Source: Herbidospora solisilvae
Lineage (GTDB): Bacteria; Actinomycetota; Actinomycetes; Streptosporangiales; Streptosporangiaceae
Assembly: GCF_009901565.1 (NCBI RefSeq)
Contig: NZ_WXEW01000012.1
Span: 248,001-312,000, forward strand
Reading direction: 5' to 3'
Length of the DNA: 64,000 nt
The translations under genes and the position numbers were made by a program. The notes beneath the pieces were generated by a model, which saw only the letters and a program-made list of their open reading frames with translations, did not search any database and had not been told where the DNA came from. Positions 49,823 to 60,832 of this stretch are shown here, piece after piece. How positions within the stretch are numbered: position 1 is the stretch's first letter; every line of letters starts with the position of its first letter.

Positions 49823-50731
49823 ATGAACTGGAAACAACGAGTGAACGTTGCGCTGGGCGAGTTCACCGGGTTTCATCTGACGAAGATGGGCGAGTCCGCG
49901 ACCGCGAACCCGTCCAAGACCGGCAAGGCGGGGAAAGCGGCGAAGGCGGCCAAGCCCGCCCCCGCGCCCGCCTCGGAGGTGCGGCCGCCGGCCGACCCCC
50001 GCACCGACCGGTTGCTGCGCGCCCCGATCTTCGTGATGTCGCCGGTCCGGTCGGGATCGACCCTCCTGCGCTCGATCCTGAACGCCCACTCGCTGCTGCA
50101 CGCCCCCCACGAACTGCACGTCCGCCGCCTGACCGTCGGCTTCGGCACCGGGCTGGCCGAACGGGCGATGCACGCCCTCGGCCACAACCAGGCCGATCTG
50201 GAGCACCTGCTGTGGGACCGGGTGCTGCACCGCGAGCTGCTGCGCAGCGGCAAGAGCCACATCGTCGACAAGACCCCGGCCAACGCCTTCGCCTTCGAGC
50301 GCCTGGCGGCCTGCTGGCCCGACGCCCGGTTCGTCTTCCTGCTGCGCCACCCCGTCTCGATCGCGCGGTCGTGGCACGAGGCCGACCCGGAGAAGCGCGA
50401 CTTCACCGAGGCGGCGGCCGACGCGCTGCGCTACATGAAGGCCGTCGAACGCGCCCGCAAGGGCCTCAAGGGCCACACGATCCACTACGAGGACCTGACG
50501 GCCGACCCCGAGAACGAGATCCGCGCGGTCTGCGACTTCCTCGGCATCCAGTTCGAACCCGGCATGCTGCGTTACGGCTCCGCGCAGACGGTCGTGCAGA
50601 AGGGCCTGGGCGACTGGAAGGACAAGATCCGTTCCGGCGAGGTCCAGAAGGGGCGTGACCTGCCCGACGAGTCCGAGATTCCCGACGTGCTCCGCCCGAT
50701 GAGCGTTAGCTGGGGGTACCTGTCCAAGTGA
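49823..50731 (+). CDS. Sulfotransferase
   Basis: 302 residues; TAAGGT (49811-49816) is 6 bases before ATG 49823. An N-terminal Lys/Ala/Pro linker (about 30-55) precedes the PAPS-binding P-loop IFVMSPVRSGSTLLRS (73-82) and the 3'-phosphate motif FVFLLRHPVSIARSW (near 175). The C-terminus has IHYEDLTADPENEIRAVCDFLGI typical of this family. It would transfer sulfate to a glycan, lipid or small metabolite. It overlaps the GT4 gene, which may make the acceptor. Confidence 0.92.
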   Translation: MNWKQRVNVALGEFTGFHLTKMGESATANPSKTGKAGKAAKAAKPAPAPASEVRPPADPRTDRLLRAPIFVMSPVRSGSTLLRSILNAHSLLHAPHELHVRRLTVGFGTGLAERAMHALGHNQADLEHLLWDRVLHRELLRSGKSHIVDKTPANAFAFERLAACWPDARFVFLLRHPVSIARSWHEADPEKRDFTEAAADALRYMKAVERARKGLKGHTIHYEDLTADPENEIRAVCDFLGIQFEPGMLRYGSAQTVVQKGLGDWKDKIRSGEVQKGRDLPDESEIPDVLRPMSVSWGYLSK

Positions 50732-51861
50732 AGATCCGCTATATGCTCCTCCACGCGTACGGCATGGGTGGAACAATTCGGACCGTCATCACCCAGGCCA
50801 ACGCCATGGCCCAGCGCGGCCACGACGTCGAGATCGTCAGCGCCGTGCAGCGCCGCGACCGCCCCCAGTTCGAGATCGACCCCCGCGTCAAGGTCACCGC
50901 CGTCGTCGACGAGCGCGGCGGGATCGAGCCCGTCACCTTCACCGACCGCGTCATGCGGCGGCTGCGCGGCAAGGCGGTGCCCGAGGGCGAGTTCGCCGCC
51001 CACTGGTTCACCGCCCATGTCGAGAAGGCCGTCACCGAGTACGTCGCGAGCCTCGACGACGGCATCCTGGTCACCACCCGGCCCGGCCTGAACCTGATCG
51101 CCGCCCGGCACGGCCGCAAGAGCGTCGTGCGGGTCGGCCAGGAGCACATGAACCTGCGCACCCACAAGGAGCCCGTGCGCCAGGACATCGCCCGCCACTA
51201 CGGCCGCCTCGACCTGGTCACCGTACTGACCAAGACCGACAAGAACGAGTACGAACGCCTCGCCCCCGGAGTGAAGACCCGGCTGATGCCCAACTCGGTG
51301 CACATCGCCGGACGCCGCCAGTCGCAGCTGACCAACCGCCGGGTCATCGCGGCCGGCCGGCTGAAGACCCAGAAGGGCTTCGACCTGCTGATCCCCGCCT
51401 TCGAGCAGGTCCCGCACAAGGACTGGACCCTCGACGTGTACGGGGAGGGCTCCTCGCTCCCCAAGCTGCTCAACAAGATCACCGAAGCGGAGCGCATCCG
51501 GTTCCGCGGCCGCACCGAGAGGCTCTGGGACGAACTGGCCGACTCCTCCATCTACGTGCTCAGCTCCCGGTTCGAGGGGCTGCCCATGGTGATGCTGGAG
51601 GCCATGGCCCACGGCCTGGCCGTGGTCAGCTTCGACTGCCCGACGGGCCCCGGCGACGTGATCGTCCACAACGTCAACGGCCTGCTGGTGCCGCCCAAGG
51701 ACGTCACCGCGCTGGCCGAGGGCATCACCCGGCTCATCGAGGACGACACGCTGCGCAAGCGGCTCGGCGCGGCGGCCCTGGAGACGGCCCGCAACTACAC
51801 GGCCGAATCGATCATGCCGCGCTGGGAGGCCCTGTTCACCGAACTGCTGGAACGCCGCTGA
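50728..51861 (+). CDS. GT4 family glycosyltransferase
   Basis: 377 residues from GTG 50728 (GTGA overlap). GT-B fold: N-terminal GMGGTIRTVITQANAMAQRGHDVEIVSA and C-terminal nucleotide-sugar site (RRVIAAGRLKTQKGFDLLIPAF; IYVLSSRFEGLPMVMLEAMAHGLAVVSFDCPTGPGDVI) with the EX7E-type glutamates. It uses an activated sugar to extend a cell-surface or secreted glycan. Coupling to the sulfotransferase suggests a sulfated glycoconjugate, perhaps outside the polymers broken down by the nearby GH38 (inference). Confidence 0.93.
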   Translation: MKIRYMLLHAYGMGGTIRTVITQANAMAQRGHDVEIVSAVQRRDRPQFEIDPRVKVTAVVDERGGIEPVTFTDRVMRRLRGKAVPEGEFAAHWFTAHVEKAVTEYVASLDDGILVTTRPGLNLIAARHGRKSVVRVGQEHMNLRTHKEPVRQDIARHYGRLDLVTVLTKTDKNEYERLAPGVKTRLMPNSVHIAGRRQSQLTNRRVIAAGRLKTQKGFDLLIPAFEQVPHKDWTLDVYGEGSSLPKLLNKITEAERIRFRGRTERLWDELADSSIYVLSSRFEGLPMVMLEAMAHGLAVVSFDCPTGPGDVIVHNVNGLLVPPKDVTALAEGITRLIEDDTLRKRLGAAALETARNYTAESIMPRWEALFTELLERR

Positions 51862-52513
51862 CCCGACGCGAGACGCGCTGGAGCGGGTTGGTGGCGGCCG
51901 GGTGGATGACGCCGGCGGATGTCCAGGCGATCATTCGCAGCATCCCGGAAACATGAGCCCGGGTCGGCATTTCGGTCTGATTCCGGGCCGTGTTCGTCTT
52001 CGACAGGAGTTGGAGCCCCCGTCGGCCGAGGCCGGCGGGAGCTCGGCCGCCTCGCGTGTCGGTTAGTCAGGCCGACAAGGCGGCGTGGGTCCCAGTCAGG
52101 CGAAAGGGTCTGTAGGGACTGGAGAAGTCTAGGCGCCCGGGTCGGCCTGGGGTGAGAACCGGGAGATGCGCGACTTCGGCAGGCGCGGGGTGCGGCCGAC
52201 GTCGGCGGTGCTCCACCCCATCGTGTCAGGGTGAGGGCCGGGCGTGCGGGCGTGGAGCACGTCGGCGAGGGACGCGGCGGCTTTGAGGTGGGCGGGGGCC
52301 AGGGCCAATGCAGATCGTGCGGGGGGTCTTCGGGCTGGAGCGCCTTGCTCGCTCGGCCTCGGCCCAGTTGAGGGCGGTGACGCTTCTCGGGCCGTTCTGC
52401 TCGCGAGACCGGGCGTGGAGATGGATAGGGGCGTGCGTCGTCGGATCGCGGTTGCCCTGTTTCCTTCGGCTGAGGCACTCGCCGCGACCGTCACGCTCAG
52501 CGGGGCTGTGGGG
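51862..52513. other. Gene-poor, decayed region
   Basis: 652 bases with no intact gene. On the minus strand around 52130-52310 one frame reads ALAPAHLKAAASLADVLHARTPG and GRTPRLPKSRISRF, which looks like the remnant of an XRE-type HTH protein, but it is broken and has no start signal. The rest is disrupted in all frames. Base composition stays high in GC, with many C/G runs. Confidence 0.5.
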
Positions 52514-53401
52514 TCAGGTGAGTAACTGCACCACTCCCACGATGTACGCGGCGCTCACACGCGGATTCCGGACGATCTCCAGGGCGCCGCTGGGCTCAAT
52601 CCAATCGACCATCAGCCCCGATATCCGTCCGTCGGCGGCGGCTTGCTGCATCTTCCCGAGATCGAACGCTCTCCCCGTCAGCGCTTGGCGTTGTGCCGGG
52701 CGGAGGCTCTTCAACCACGCGCGGAACTGTTCGACCTCGTCCACCCCGTCACAAGCGGGGGTGCGGAGGGCGCCGCAGTTGTCCTCCGACCAGGACATCG
52801 GAAGGTCCGCCGGTCCGATGACCGGGAACAGCACCCTGCTGGCCGGCGAGTCGAGGCCGGCCGACTCCAGTTCGCGGGTCGTCAACGGCTGTTCCAGCTC
52901 CGCGATGAGGGCGATGCCGAATTTCCGGCGATCCAGGCCCGAGTTGGAAACCGCCTTGTCCAGACCATCGAGGAAGCGCTCCACTTTGCGGCGTTCCTGA
53001 TCGGATCTCCCGGCTCCCGTCAGGTAGCCGTTGTGAAACACCTCGGTGGCGGCTGTTTCGCTCACCCCGATCAGTTCAAAGTCTCCCTCTCTATCCGGGG
53101 TCAGAGTCACCGTCGTGGGCGATATCCCCAGACCTCCGGGAATGGGGGCCAGGTCGACCGAGACGGCCGACGGCGCATCCGTGGGAAGGGTGTTCTTCGC
53201 CTCGCTGTAGTCGGTGAGAAGACCCGACCCGTAGTCCGGACGATTGACAGCCAGGGCGATTCCGTACGCCGAGTACTGCTCCGCCCACTGGTCACGCGTG
53301 AGCTCCCGGCCCCCATCCGCACATGAGGTCAGAAGAACCAGGCAAGCGGCAAGCGGAACGGCGGCGAGGTTCCGCACTCGTAAGGGCATCGTTTCTACCA
53401 T
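52514..53401 (-). CDS. Putative lipoprotein of unknown function
   Basis: 295 residues (ATG 53389, MPLR, is an alternative start). Lipobox LLTSCAD after a hydrophobic signal (LAAVPLAACLVLL) places it on the outer face of the membrane. The body is mixed alpha/beta with DNCGALRTPACDGVDEVEQF as a likely disulfide pair. I do not recognise the family. Codon use is less G+C-extreme than neighbours and it sits between decayed stretches, which hints at transfer. Confidence 0.75.
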   Translation of the reverse strand: MVETMPLRVRNLAAVPLAACLVLLTSCADGGRELTRDQWAEQYSAYGIALAVNRPDYGSGLLTDYSEAKNTLPTDAPSAVSVDLAPIPGGLGISPTTVTLTPDREGDFELIGVSETAATEVFHNGYLTGAGRSDQERRKVERFLDGLDKAVSNSGLDRRKFGIALIAELEQPLTTRELESAGLDSPASRVLFPVIGPADLPMSWSEDNCGALRTPACDGVDEVEQFRAWLKSLRPAQRQALTGRAFDLGKMQQAAADGRISGLMVDWIEPSGALEIVRNPRVSAAYIVGVVQLLT

Positions 53402-53633
53402 TCATCGAACGGCCAAAGTTGGTCGGATGCTACTCGCAGACGAACATCGCATCATCGGCAGCCTATCGGCTTAGTAGACCTGTCCGTTGAATCTCATCCA
53501 GCGGCCGAATTTCTCTGAGTCGACAAGTGCTTCGTGTCGATCGGGAAATCTGGAATTCCCTTGTGGCGAGTGTTCGCGGTCGGGATGACGGAGATTATCG
53601 CAGTAGCGTCCGTTCGAACCGCCGGATATTCCG

Positions 53634-54256
53634 CTATTCGCTACCTGCCTTGCCTTTTCCAATTATGAACCCAAAGGCCTCATCGCGCAGGTGGGCCTCC
53701 ATGGCCTCCATGACCGCCTGCGGCGAGGCCGCACGCGAGAACGTCGCGATCACGTACCGGAGCGCATGGTCGAGCGGCCCCGTCGGATCGTAGGTGCCGC
53801 CGGTGCGGAGTCGGCCGCGCAGCCTGGTCGTGGGCCGCAACCACGGACGCCGACATCGGCTCGGCGCGCAGGTCGGCGTCACGAGGGCCGGTCAGCCACG
53901 TCCCGATGAACTCGGAACAGCCGCTGCCCAGGCTGGCGATCTCCTGTGCAGCCGGTATCGGCGCGGGGACACCTCGGCGTCCTATGTGTGGTGGGTCAGG
54001 ACAATGCGGAGCGCGTCGGTGACGGCGGCGATGGCGGAGTTCGCCGTGGAGGCCTCCAGCCGGGCGTCGTGTCGTGGTCGGGGAAGAGCGCGTCTTCCTC
54101 GGATCGGTAGTAGAGGAAGAAGGTGCTGCGGCCCACACCCGCGCGGTTCGCGAAGACCGGCCAGGGCGCGGGGCACCGGGTCGAAGTAGGGGCCGGGCAC
54201 GGCGAGCTCGCGGACGGAGTCGTCCCCCGGCCGCCTTCGAGGACCAGGTCGCGCAC
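53634..54256 (-). pseudogene. Broken TetR-family regulator
   Basis: Pieces of one TetR protein lie in different minus-strand frames. The HTH reads FANRAGVGRSTFFLYYRSEEDALFPDHD (54166-54083 region), next a different frame gives RLEASTANSAIAAVTDALRIVLTHHT then a stop, a third gives ADLRAEPMSASVVAAHDQAARP, and the C-terminal helices (LDHALRYVIATFSRAASPQAVMEAMEAHL) are in 53634-53882. At least two frameshifts separate them, so no full product can be made. 53402-53633 and 54257-54520 contain no other gene I can support. Confidence 0.75.
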
Positions 54257-54520
54257 CTGGAGGTTGCCGTTGGGGCCGGGGGCGTTTGGTGCCGTTGATC
54301 ATCCAGTGCAGGTTTCTCGCCTCAGGAGGACCCACCTCGGTAGAAGAGCAAGACCGCCACGCCGCCCCCCAGGCGACTGGAATCGTGGTCCGGTCGTCGA
54401 GTGCGCGCGGTGGCCAGGTGGCCCGACATCGTGCCATGCCAAGGCGGTAGGCCTATCTAAGCGAGCGGTCAAATATTCGAACCGGTCGCGACCCGATGAC
54501 GCCGGTATTACCCTTCATCG

Positions 54521-55114
54521 GTGATCCACGGCATCGACGTGTCCGACTGGCAGGGCCCCGTCGACTGGTCGGCCCAGGCCGAGACCGACGCGGTGTTCGC
54601 CTTCGCGCGCGCCACCGAGAGCGACCGGCTCGCCGACAGCCGGTTCGCGGAGAACTGGGCGGCCATGGGGCGGGCCGGGTTCGTGCGCGGCGCCTATCAC
54701 GTGGCCCGGCCGCTGGGCGACGCCCGTGCCCAGGCCAGGCACTTCCTGGAGACGGTCCGGCTGGCCCCCGGCGACCTGGCCGCGCTGGAGTTCAAGGCCA
54801 CCGACGGCCTGCCCGCCGCCGAGGTCGCCGAGTTCGGCCGCCGCTGGTGCGCCGAGGTCACCCGCCGCTGCGGGCTGCTCCCGTTCGTCTGGACGCACCT
54901 CCACTTCGCCGCCGAGGGCAACTGCGAGGGCCTGGCGGACTATCCGCTGTGGATCGCCGACCCGGGCCGCCCGATCGGTCAGCCGCGGGTGCCCGCGCCC
55001 TGGTCCGGCTGGGCCATCCAGCAGTACGCCGCCAGCCCGCTCGATCTCGACGTCTTCGCGGGCACCGTGGCCGAGCTGCTCGCCCTGGGCGCCCCGGACC
55101 GGCGCGCGAAATAG
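54521..55114 (+). CDS. GH25-like (lysozyme-fold) protein without signal peptide
   Basis: 197 residues from GTG 54521, 6 bases after TACCCT. Starts MIHGIDVSDWQGPVDWSAQ, the GH25 opening with the conserved Asp in GIDVSDWQ; FVRGAYHVARPLGDARAQARHFLETV and WAIQQYAASPLDLDVFAG also fit. The catalytic D-x-E is LAALEFKA, keeping Glu but not Asp, so activity may be low. There is no secretion signal, unlike most GH25 lysozymes, so it may be a cytosolic or phage-derived relative. Confidence 0.75.
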   Translation: MIHGIDVSDWQGPVDWSAQAETDAVFAFARATESDRLADSRFAENWAAMGRAGFVRGAYHVARPLGDARAQARHFLETVRLAPGDLAALEFKATDGLPAAEVAEFGRRWCAEVTRRCGLLPFVWTHLHFAAEGNCEGLADYPLWIADPGRPIGQPRVPAPWSGWAIQQYAASPLDLDVFAGTVAELLALGAPDRRAK

Positions 55115-55178
55115 GGGTGCGGGAATCCCGGTAGAGTCGGCCTGACATCCACGCTCGTCTTGTTTGAGGAGAACCATC

Positions 55179-57143
<1,965 letters not shown>

Positions 57144-57174
57144 TTGACGTCAAGTCGGCTTGAGGTCCTAGCGT
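57144..57174 (+). promoter_or_regulatory. SoxR/MerR-like 19-bp-spaced promoter upstream of a MarR-like gene
   Basis: TTGACG (57144-57149), 19-bp spacer, TAGCGT (57169-57174), ATG 8 bases further. The dyad GTCAAG-TCGG-CTTGAG in the spacer resembles the SoxR box half-site (CTCAAG/CTTGAG). MerR activators use this geometry. No soxR gene is in this window. Confidence 0.6.
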
Positions 57175-57182
57175 CGTCAGGC

Positions 57183-57644
57183 ATGACGACGATCAAGGAG
57201 TATCCGCCGGAGGTCCTGAACGGCCAGCCCCTCGGGGCGTGGACGGGCGAGGCCTACCGGCGGGTGGTGGGCGCGATCCGCGCCGAGCTGGCGGTCGAGG
57301 GGCTGACCCAGCCCCACTGGTGGACGATCAACCACGCGGCGGGCGCACCGGGCCGCTGGACCCGGGCCGAACTGGCCGAGCGCCTGTCGACGTGGGAGGA
57401 CCTCGGCCTCGACTTCGACCAGATCTTCGACGACCTGGTCCGCTGGGGCTGGCTGACCGAAGACGACGGGACGATGACCCTGACCCCGGGCGGGGAGGCC
57501 GGCCGGCGGCGCGCCTGGGAGCGGCTGGCACCGGTCCTGGAGAAGACCCGCGCGGGCATCGACGAGGACGACTACGTGACGACCATCAACGTGCTGCGCC
57601 GGGTGGTCGCCAACCTGGGCGGCGACGGCAACCTGCCCGCTTGA
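57183..57644 (+). CDS. MarR-like winged-helix regulator
   Basis: 153 residues from ATG 57183 (the leaderless start after the 19-bp-spaced promoter). It reads EAYRRVVGAIRAELAVEGLTQPHWWTINHAAGAPGRWTRAELAERL, a MarR-like helix layout, and LDFDQIFDDLVRWGWLTEDDGTMTLTPGGEAGRRRAWERLAPVLEKTRAGI as the wing and dimer helix. It probably binds a dyad upstream of target genes. No obvious target is adjacent. Confidence 0.75.
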   Translation: MTTIKEYPPEVLNGQPLGAWTGEAYRRVVGAIRAELAVEGLTQPHWWTINHAAGAPGRWTRAELAERLSTWEDLGLDFDQIFDDLVRWGWLTEDDGTMTLTPGGEAGRRRAWERLAPVLEKTRAGIDEDDYVTTINVLRRVVANLGGDGNLPA

Positions 57645-57649
57645 GATCC

Positions 57650-57788
57650 GGCCGGTCGCTCGGGTTCGGCTGGTGGCTCGGGTTGGGTCGGTCGCTCGGG
57701 TTGGGCTGGTGGCTCGGGTTGGGCTGGTGGCTCAGGTTGGGCCGGTCGCATGGGTCGGCCGTCGCATGGGTTCGGTTGGTCGCATGGT
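57650..57788 (+). repeat. Tandem 18-bp repeats
   Basis: About eight units of the type GGCTGGTGGCTCGGGTTG, five of exactly 18 bp (57650-57667, -57685, -57703, -57721, -57739) and then three degenerate ones with GTCGCATGG. The first five alternate two variants. They follow the MarR-like gene directly; no protein that uses them is evident. Confidence 0.9.
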
Positions 57789-57882
57789 GACCCGCGGATG
57801 TCGAGCTTGTTCGCGAGATCGAGGCGCGCCCATGGTGGAGCGCATCGAGCCGGCTCACCGTGGCCTCACCCCGGACATGCGA

Positions 57883-57908
57883 GACCGGGCTCCGCGGGGA
57901 GCCCGGTC
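57883..57908 (-). terminator. Terminator of the Asp23 gene
   Basis: GACCGGGCTCC (57883-57893) and GGAGCCCGGTC (57898-57908), a perfect 11-bp stem with a GCGG loop, 39 bases past the Asp23 stop at 57947. Confidence 0.75.
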
Positions 57909-57946
57909 GGGTGGTTCGGATGGTGCGCCTGGTCCTGGGGTGGCGG

Positions 57947-58423
57947 TCAGGCGGCGGCTTCGTCGGCCTTGCCCTCGCCGGGGAGCCTGACGTCGTCGAC
58001 CGTGACGTTGACCTCGACGACCTCCATGCCGAGCATCTGCGCGACCGACGTCGCCACGCTCGACTGGACCTCGGCGGCGACCTCCATCACGACGTGGCCG
58101 TAGAGGATGACGATCGTGATGTCGATGGCGACCATGCCGTCCTGGATCTCGGCCTTCACGCCCTGGTTGGCGCGCTTGGACCCGAACCCGATGCGGTCGC
58201 GCACCGACTCGAAGGCGCGAGCCAGGTCGCCGCCCAGGTCGGCGACGCCGGGGACCTGCATGGCGGCCAGGGCGGTCACCTTCTCGACGACCTCGTCGGC
58301 GACGGTGATCTTGCCTTTCAGGCCCGCGACGGAGATCTGGGGAGCGGGGGCGCTCTCCTCGGCGACGGGGGCTTCTTCCTCGGAGGGGGTCTCGTTCTGG
58401 TGCTCGTACGCGACGTCGGTCAC
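57947..58423 (-). CDS. Asp23/Gls24 family protein
   Basis: 158 residues from GTG 58423 (RBS GAGGAG). An acidic N-terminal tail (about 1-28) precedes the Asp23 core (KGKITVADEVVEKVTALAAMQVPGVADLGGDLARAFE; IDITIVILYGHVVMEVAAEVQSSVATSVAQMLGMEVVEVNVTVDDVRL). Members are cell-envelope stress proteins, membrane-anchored through AmaP partners in other bacteria. No AmaP gene is next to it. It is divergent from the HIT gene. Confidence 0.93.
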   Translation of the reverse strand: MTDVAYEHQNETPSEEEAPVAEESAPAPQISVAGLKGKITVADEVVEKVTALAAMQVPGVADLGGDLARAFESVRDRIGFGSKRANQGVKAEIQDGMVAIDITIVILYGHVVMEVAAEVQSSVATSVAQMLGMEVVEVNVTVDDVRLPGEGKADEAAA

Positions 58424-58533
58424 ACGATCATCTCCTCAGGTCAGCAGGATTCTGCCGGAAGATCGAAGGGTTTGTCCGGCGTTAGGCCCGGTCGGCGGGG
58501 GTCGCGTGACCTGGTCCCCCTATGCTGGCCGAC

Positions 58534-59061
58534 ATGACAGACGTGCCCGACGCATTCGGACGGCTCTGGACGCCGCACCGGATGGCGTACATCAAGGGGG
58601 AGAACAAGCCGACCGGGCCGGGGTCCGGCGACGGCTGCCCGTTCTGCGAGATCCCGAAGATGGACGACGCCGACGGGCTCATCGTGGCCCGGGGCGAGGT
58701 CGTGTACGCCGTCCTGAACCTCTACCCGTACAACTCCGGCCACCTGATGGTCTGTCCCTACCGGCACGTGCCCGACTACACCGACCTCGACGCCGCCGAG
58801 ACGGCCGAGCTGGCCGAGTTCACCCAGAAGGCGCTCGTCACGCTGCGGGAGGCGAGCGGCGCGCAGGGCTTCAACGTCGGGATGAACCTCGGCCACGTCG
58901 CGGGCGCCGGCATCGCCGCCCATCTCCACCAGCACGTCGTGCCCCGCTGGGGCGGCGACACCAACTTCATGCCGATCGTCGGGCACACGCGCGTCCTACC
59001 ACAGTTGCTCCGGGACACCCGGGAGTTGCTCGCGCGGGCATGGCCCGAGAAAACGTCGTAA
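58534..59061 (+). CDS. HIT-family hydrolase
   Basis: 175 residues from ATG 58534. The ATG at 58522 lies inside the -10 TATGCT (58521-58526) and is rejected. CPFCEI (35-40) can bind zinc, and the histidine triad is HLHQHVVP (130-137). Actinobacterial homologues act on AMP-lysine-like or dinucleotide substrates and are often found near thrS and phosphatidylinositol genes. Here the neighbouring genes are thrS and a HerA-like ATPase instead. Confidence 0.93.
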   Translation: MTDVPDAFGRLWTPHRMAYIKGENKPTGPGSGDGCPFCEIPKMDDADGLIVARGEVVYAVLNLYPYNSGHLMVCPYRHVPDYTDLDAAETAELAEFTQKALVTLREASGAQGFNVGMNLGHVAGAGIAAHLHQHVVPRWGGDTNFMPIVGHTRVLPQLLRDTRELLARAWPEKTS

Positions 59062-59082
59062 GGCTGCACTACCCTGCCTCGG

Positions 59083-60822
59083 GTGACGGATGGGTTCTCT
59101 GGTGCCCCTGCTGGGGAGGCTGTCGGCCGTGTGCTGGGCACACAGTCGGCCTCGCCCCTGTCGTTCTGGATCGGCCTCGAGCCGGGAAAGGTCGTGCAGC
59201 TCGACGAGGTGGTGGTGACGCGGCGCGAGGTGCCGGGCCACGGGCCGGTGCTGGTCGCCGGGGTGGTCACCCACGTCGAGGCCCGCCACGAGGGGGCCGC
59301 CTACGACTCCGACGTCTTCCTGATCTCCGAGGGGTCGCTGCCGGCGGCCGTCGTCGAGGTCGCGGAGGTGCGGGTCACCCGGGTCGAGCCCGAGGTGTTC
59401 GTGCCGCCGCTGCCGGGGGCGCCGGCGTTCCGGGCCAAGGGGGCCGACCGCGACCAGGCGCTCTACTTCGACGTGATGGAGCGCCGGGTGCCGATGGGCC
59501 TCGGCCGCGACGGCGAACCGGCCTTCCTGAACTTCGACTTCCTCGACGGCACCCGCGGCGCCCACGTGTCGATCTCCGGGGTGTCGGGCGTGGCGACCAA
59601 GACCTCGTTCGCGACGTTCCTGCTCTACTCGGTGTTCAACTCCGGGGTGCTGGGGCCCGAGGCCGCCAACACCAAGGCGCTGATCTTCTCCGTCAAGGGC
59701 GAGGACCTGCTGTTCCTCGACCACGCCAACACCCGCGTCGACGACACCGCCCGCGCCGCCTACGCCACGCTCGGGCTGCCCGCCCAGCCGTTCCGGAGCG
59801 TCCACGTGTTCGCGCCGCCGAGGCCCGGCGACGTCCACGGCGTGCCCCACGTCACGGCCCGCACCCAGGGCGTCAGCTCCTTCTACTGGACGCTGGCCGA
59901 GTTCTGCGACGCCGAACTGCTCCGCTACGTGTTCGCCGACGCCGACGACGAGAAGGCGCAGTACAGCCTGCTGATCGGCCAGATCGCGGCGCGGCTGAAG
60001 ACGCTGGCCGAGCCGCTGGGCGACTCGGGCGCGGTCAAGGTCGACGACGTCGAGTGCCGCACCTACCCCCAGCTCGTCGACCTGATCGACGAACGGCTGG
60101 CCGACGAGTCGAGCCGGGCCGCCTGGACCGGCTTCCCGGCCTCGCTCGGCACGGTCAACGCGTTCCTGCGGCGGCTGCGCAGCTCGATCAGGTCGCTCAC
60201 CCCGATCGTGCGCGGCGACCTCCCGGCCGGGCGGCCCCACTCGATCGGCGTCTCCGACGCCCAGGTCACCATCGTCGACCTGCACAACCTGCCCGAACGC
60301 GCCCAGCGGTTCGTGGTCGGCGTGGTGCTGCGCGGCGAGTTCGCCCGCAAGGAGCTGTCGGGCTCGGCCCGGCCCCTGCTGTTCGTGGTCCTCGACGAGC
60401 TCAACAAGTACGCCCCCCGCGACGGCGACTCGCCGATCAAGGAGATCCTGCTCGACGTCGCCGAGCGCGGCCGCTCGCTCGGCGTCATCCTCATCGGGGC
60501 CCAGCAGACCGCCTCCGAGGTGGAACGCCGCATCGTCGCCAACTGCGCGGTCCGCATCGCCGGGCGGCTCGACCCCGCCGAGGCCACCCGGTCGGAATAC
60601 GGCTGGCTGACCGGCACCGCCCGCGACCGGGCCACCATCGCCAAACCGGGCACCATGTTCGCCGTCCAGCCCGAGATCCCCGTGCCGCTGGCCGTGAACT
60701 TCCCGTTCCCCGCCTGGGCGACCCGGCCCTCCGAGGCCGGGACGGCCCCGGCCACCACGCGACTCGACAGAGATCCGTTCGCCGGGCTGCCCGCCCCCGA
60801 AGACGACATCCCCCCGTTCTGA
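59083..60822 (+). CDS. HerA-like (DUF87) ATPase next to SbcCD
   Basis: 579 residues from GTG 59083; TACCCT (59070-59075) is 7 bases upstream. N-terminal beta-barrel HAS-like domain (about 20-115), then RecA/FtsK-like ATPase. The Walker A is aberrant: GVSGVATKTSFATF, with Thr where the last Gly is expected and one extra residue. Walker B is VVLDELNKYAP and an arginine-finger region is CAVRIAGRLDPAEATRSEYGWL. In archaea HerA works with Mre11-Rad50 in DNA-end resection. sbcD starts 10 bases downstream, so the three probably form one unit. Confidence 0.85.
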   Translation: MTDGFSGAPAGEAVGRVLGTQSASPLSFWIGLEPGKVVQLDEVVVTRREVPGHGPVLVAGVVTHVEARHEGAAYDSDVFLISEGSLPAAVVEVAEVRVTRVEPEVFVPPLPGAPAFRAKGADRDQALYFDVMERRVPMGLGRDGEPAFLNFDFLDGTRGAHVSISGVSGVATKTSFATFLLYSVFNSGVLGPEAANTKALIFSVKGEDLLFLDHANTRVDDTARAAYATLGLPAQPFRSVHVFAPPRPGDVHGVPHVTARTQGVSSFYWTLAEFCDAELLRYVFADADDEKAQYSLLIGQIAARLKTLAEPLGDSGAVKVDDVECRTYPQLVDLIDERLADESSRAAWTGFPASLGTVNAFLRRLRSSIRSLTPIVRGDLPAGRPHSIGVSDAQVTIVDLHNLPERAQRFVVGVVLRGEFARKELSGSARPLLFVVLDELNKYAPRDGDSPIKEILLDVAERGRSLGVILIGAQQTASEVERRIVANCAVRIAGRLDPAEATRSEYGWLTGTARDRATIAKPGTMFAVQPEIPVPLAVNFPFPAWATRPSEAGTAPATTRLDRDPFAGLPAPEDDIPPF

Positions 60823-60832
60823 GAGGCGTGTC

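Noticed and set aside
55115-55178. T-box or riboswitch leader before thrS
   Set aside because: Only 64 bases are available, with an ordinary RBS and no T-box core.
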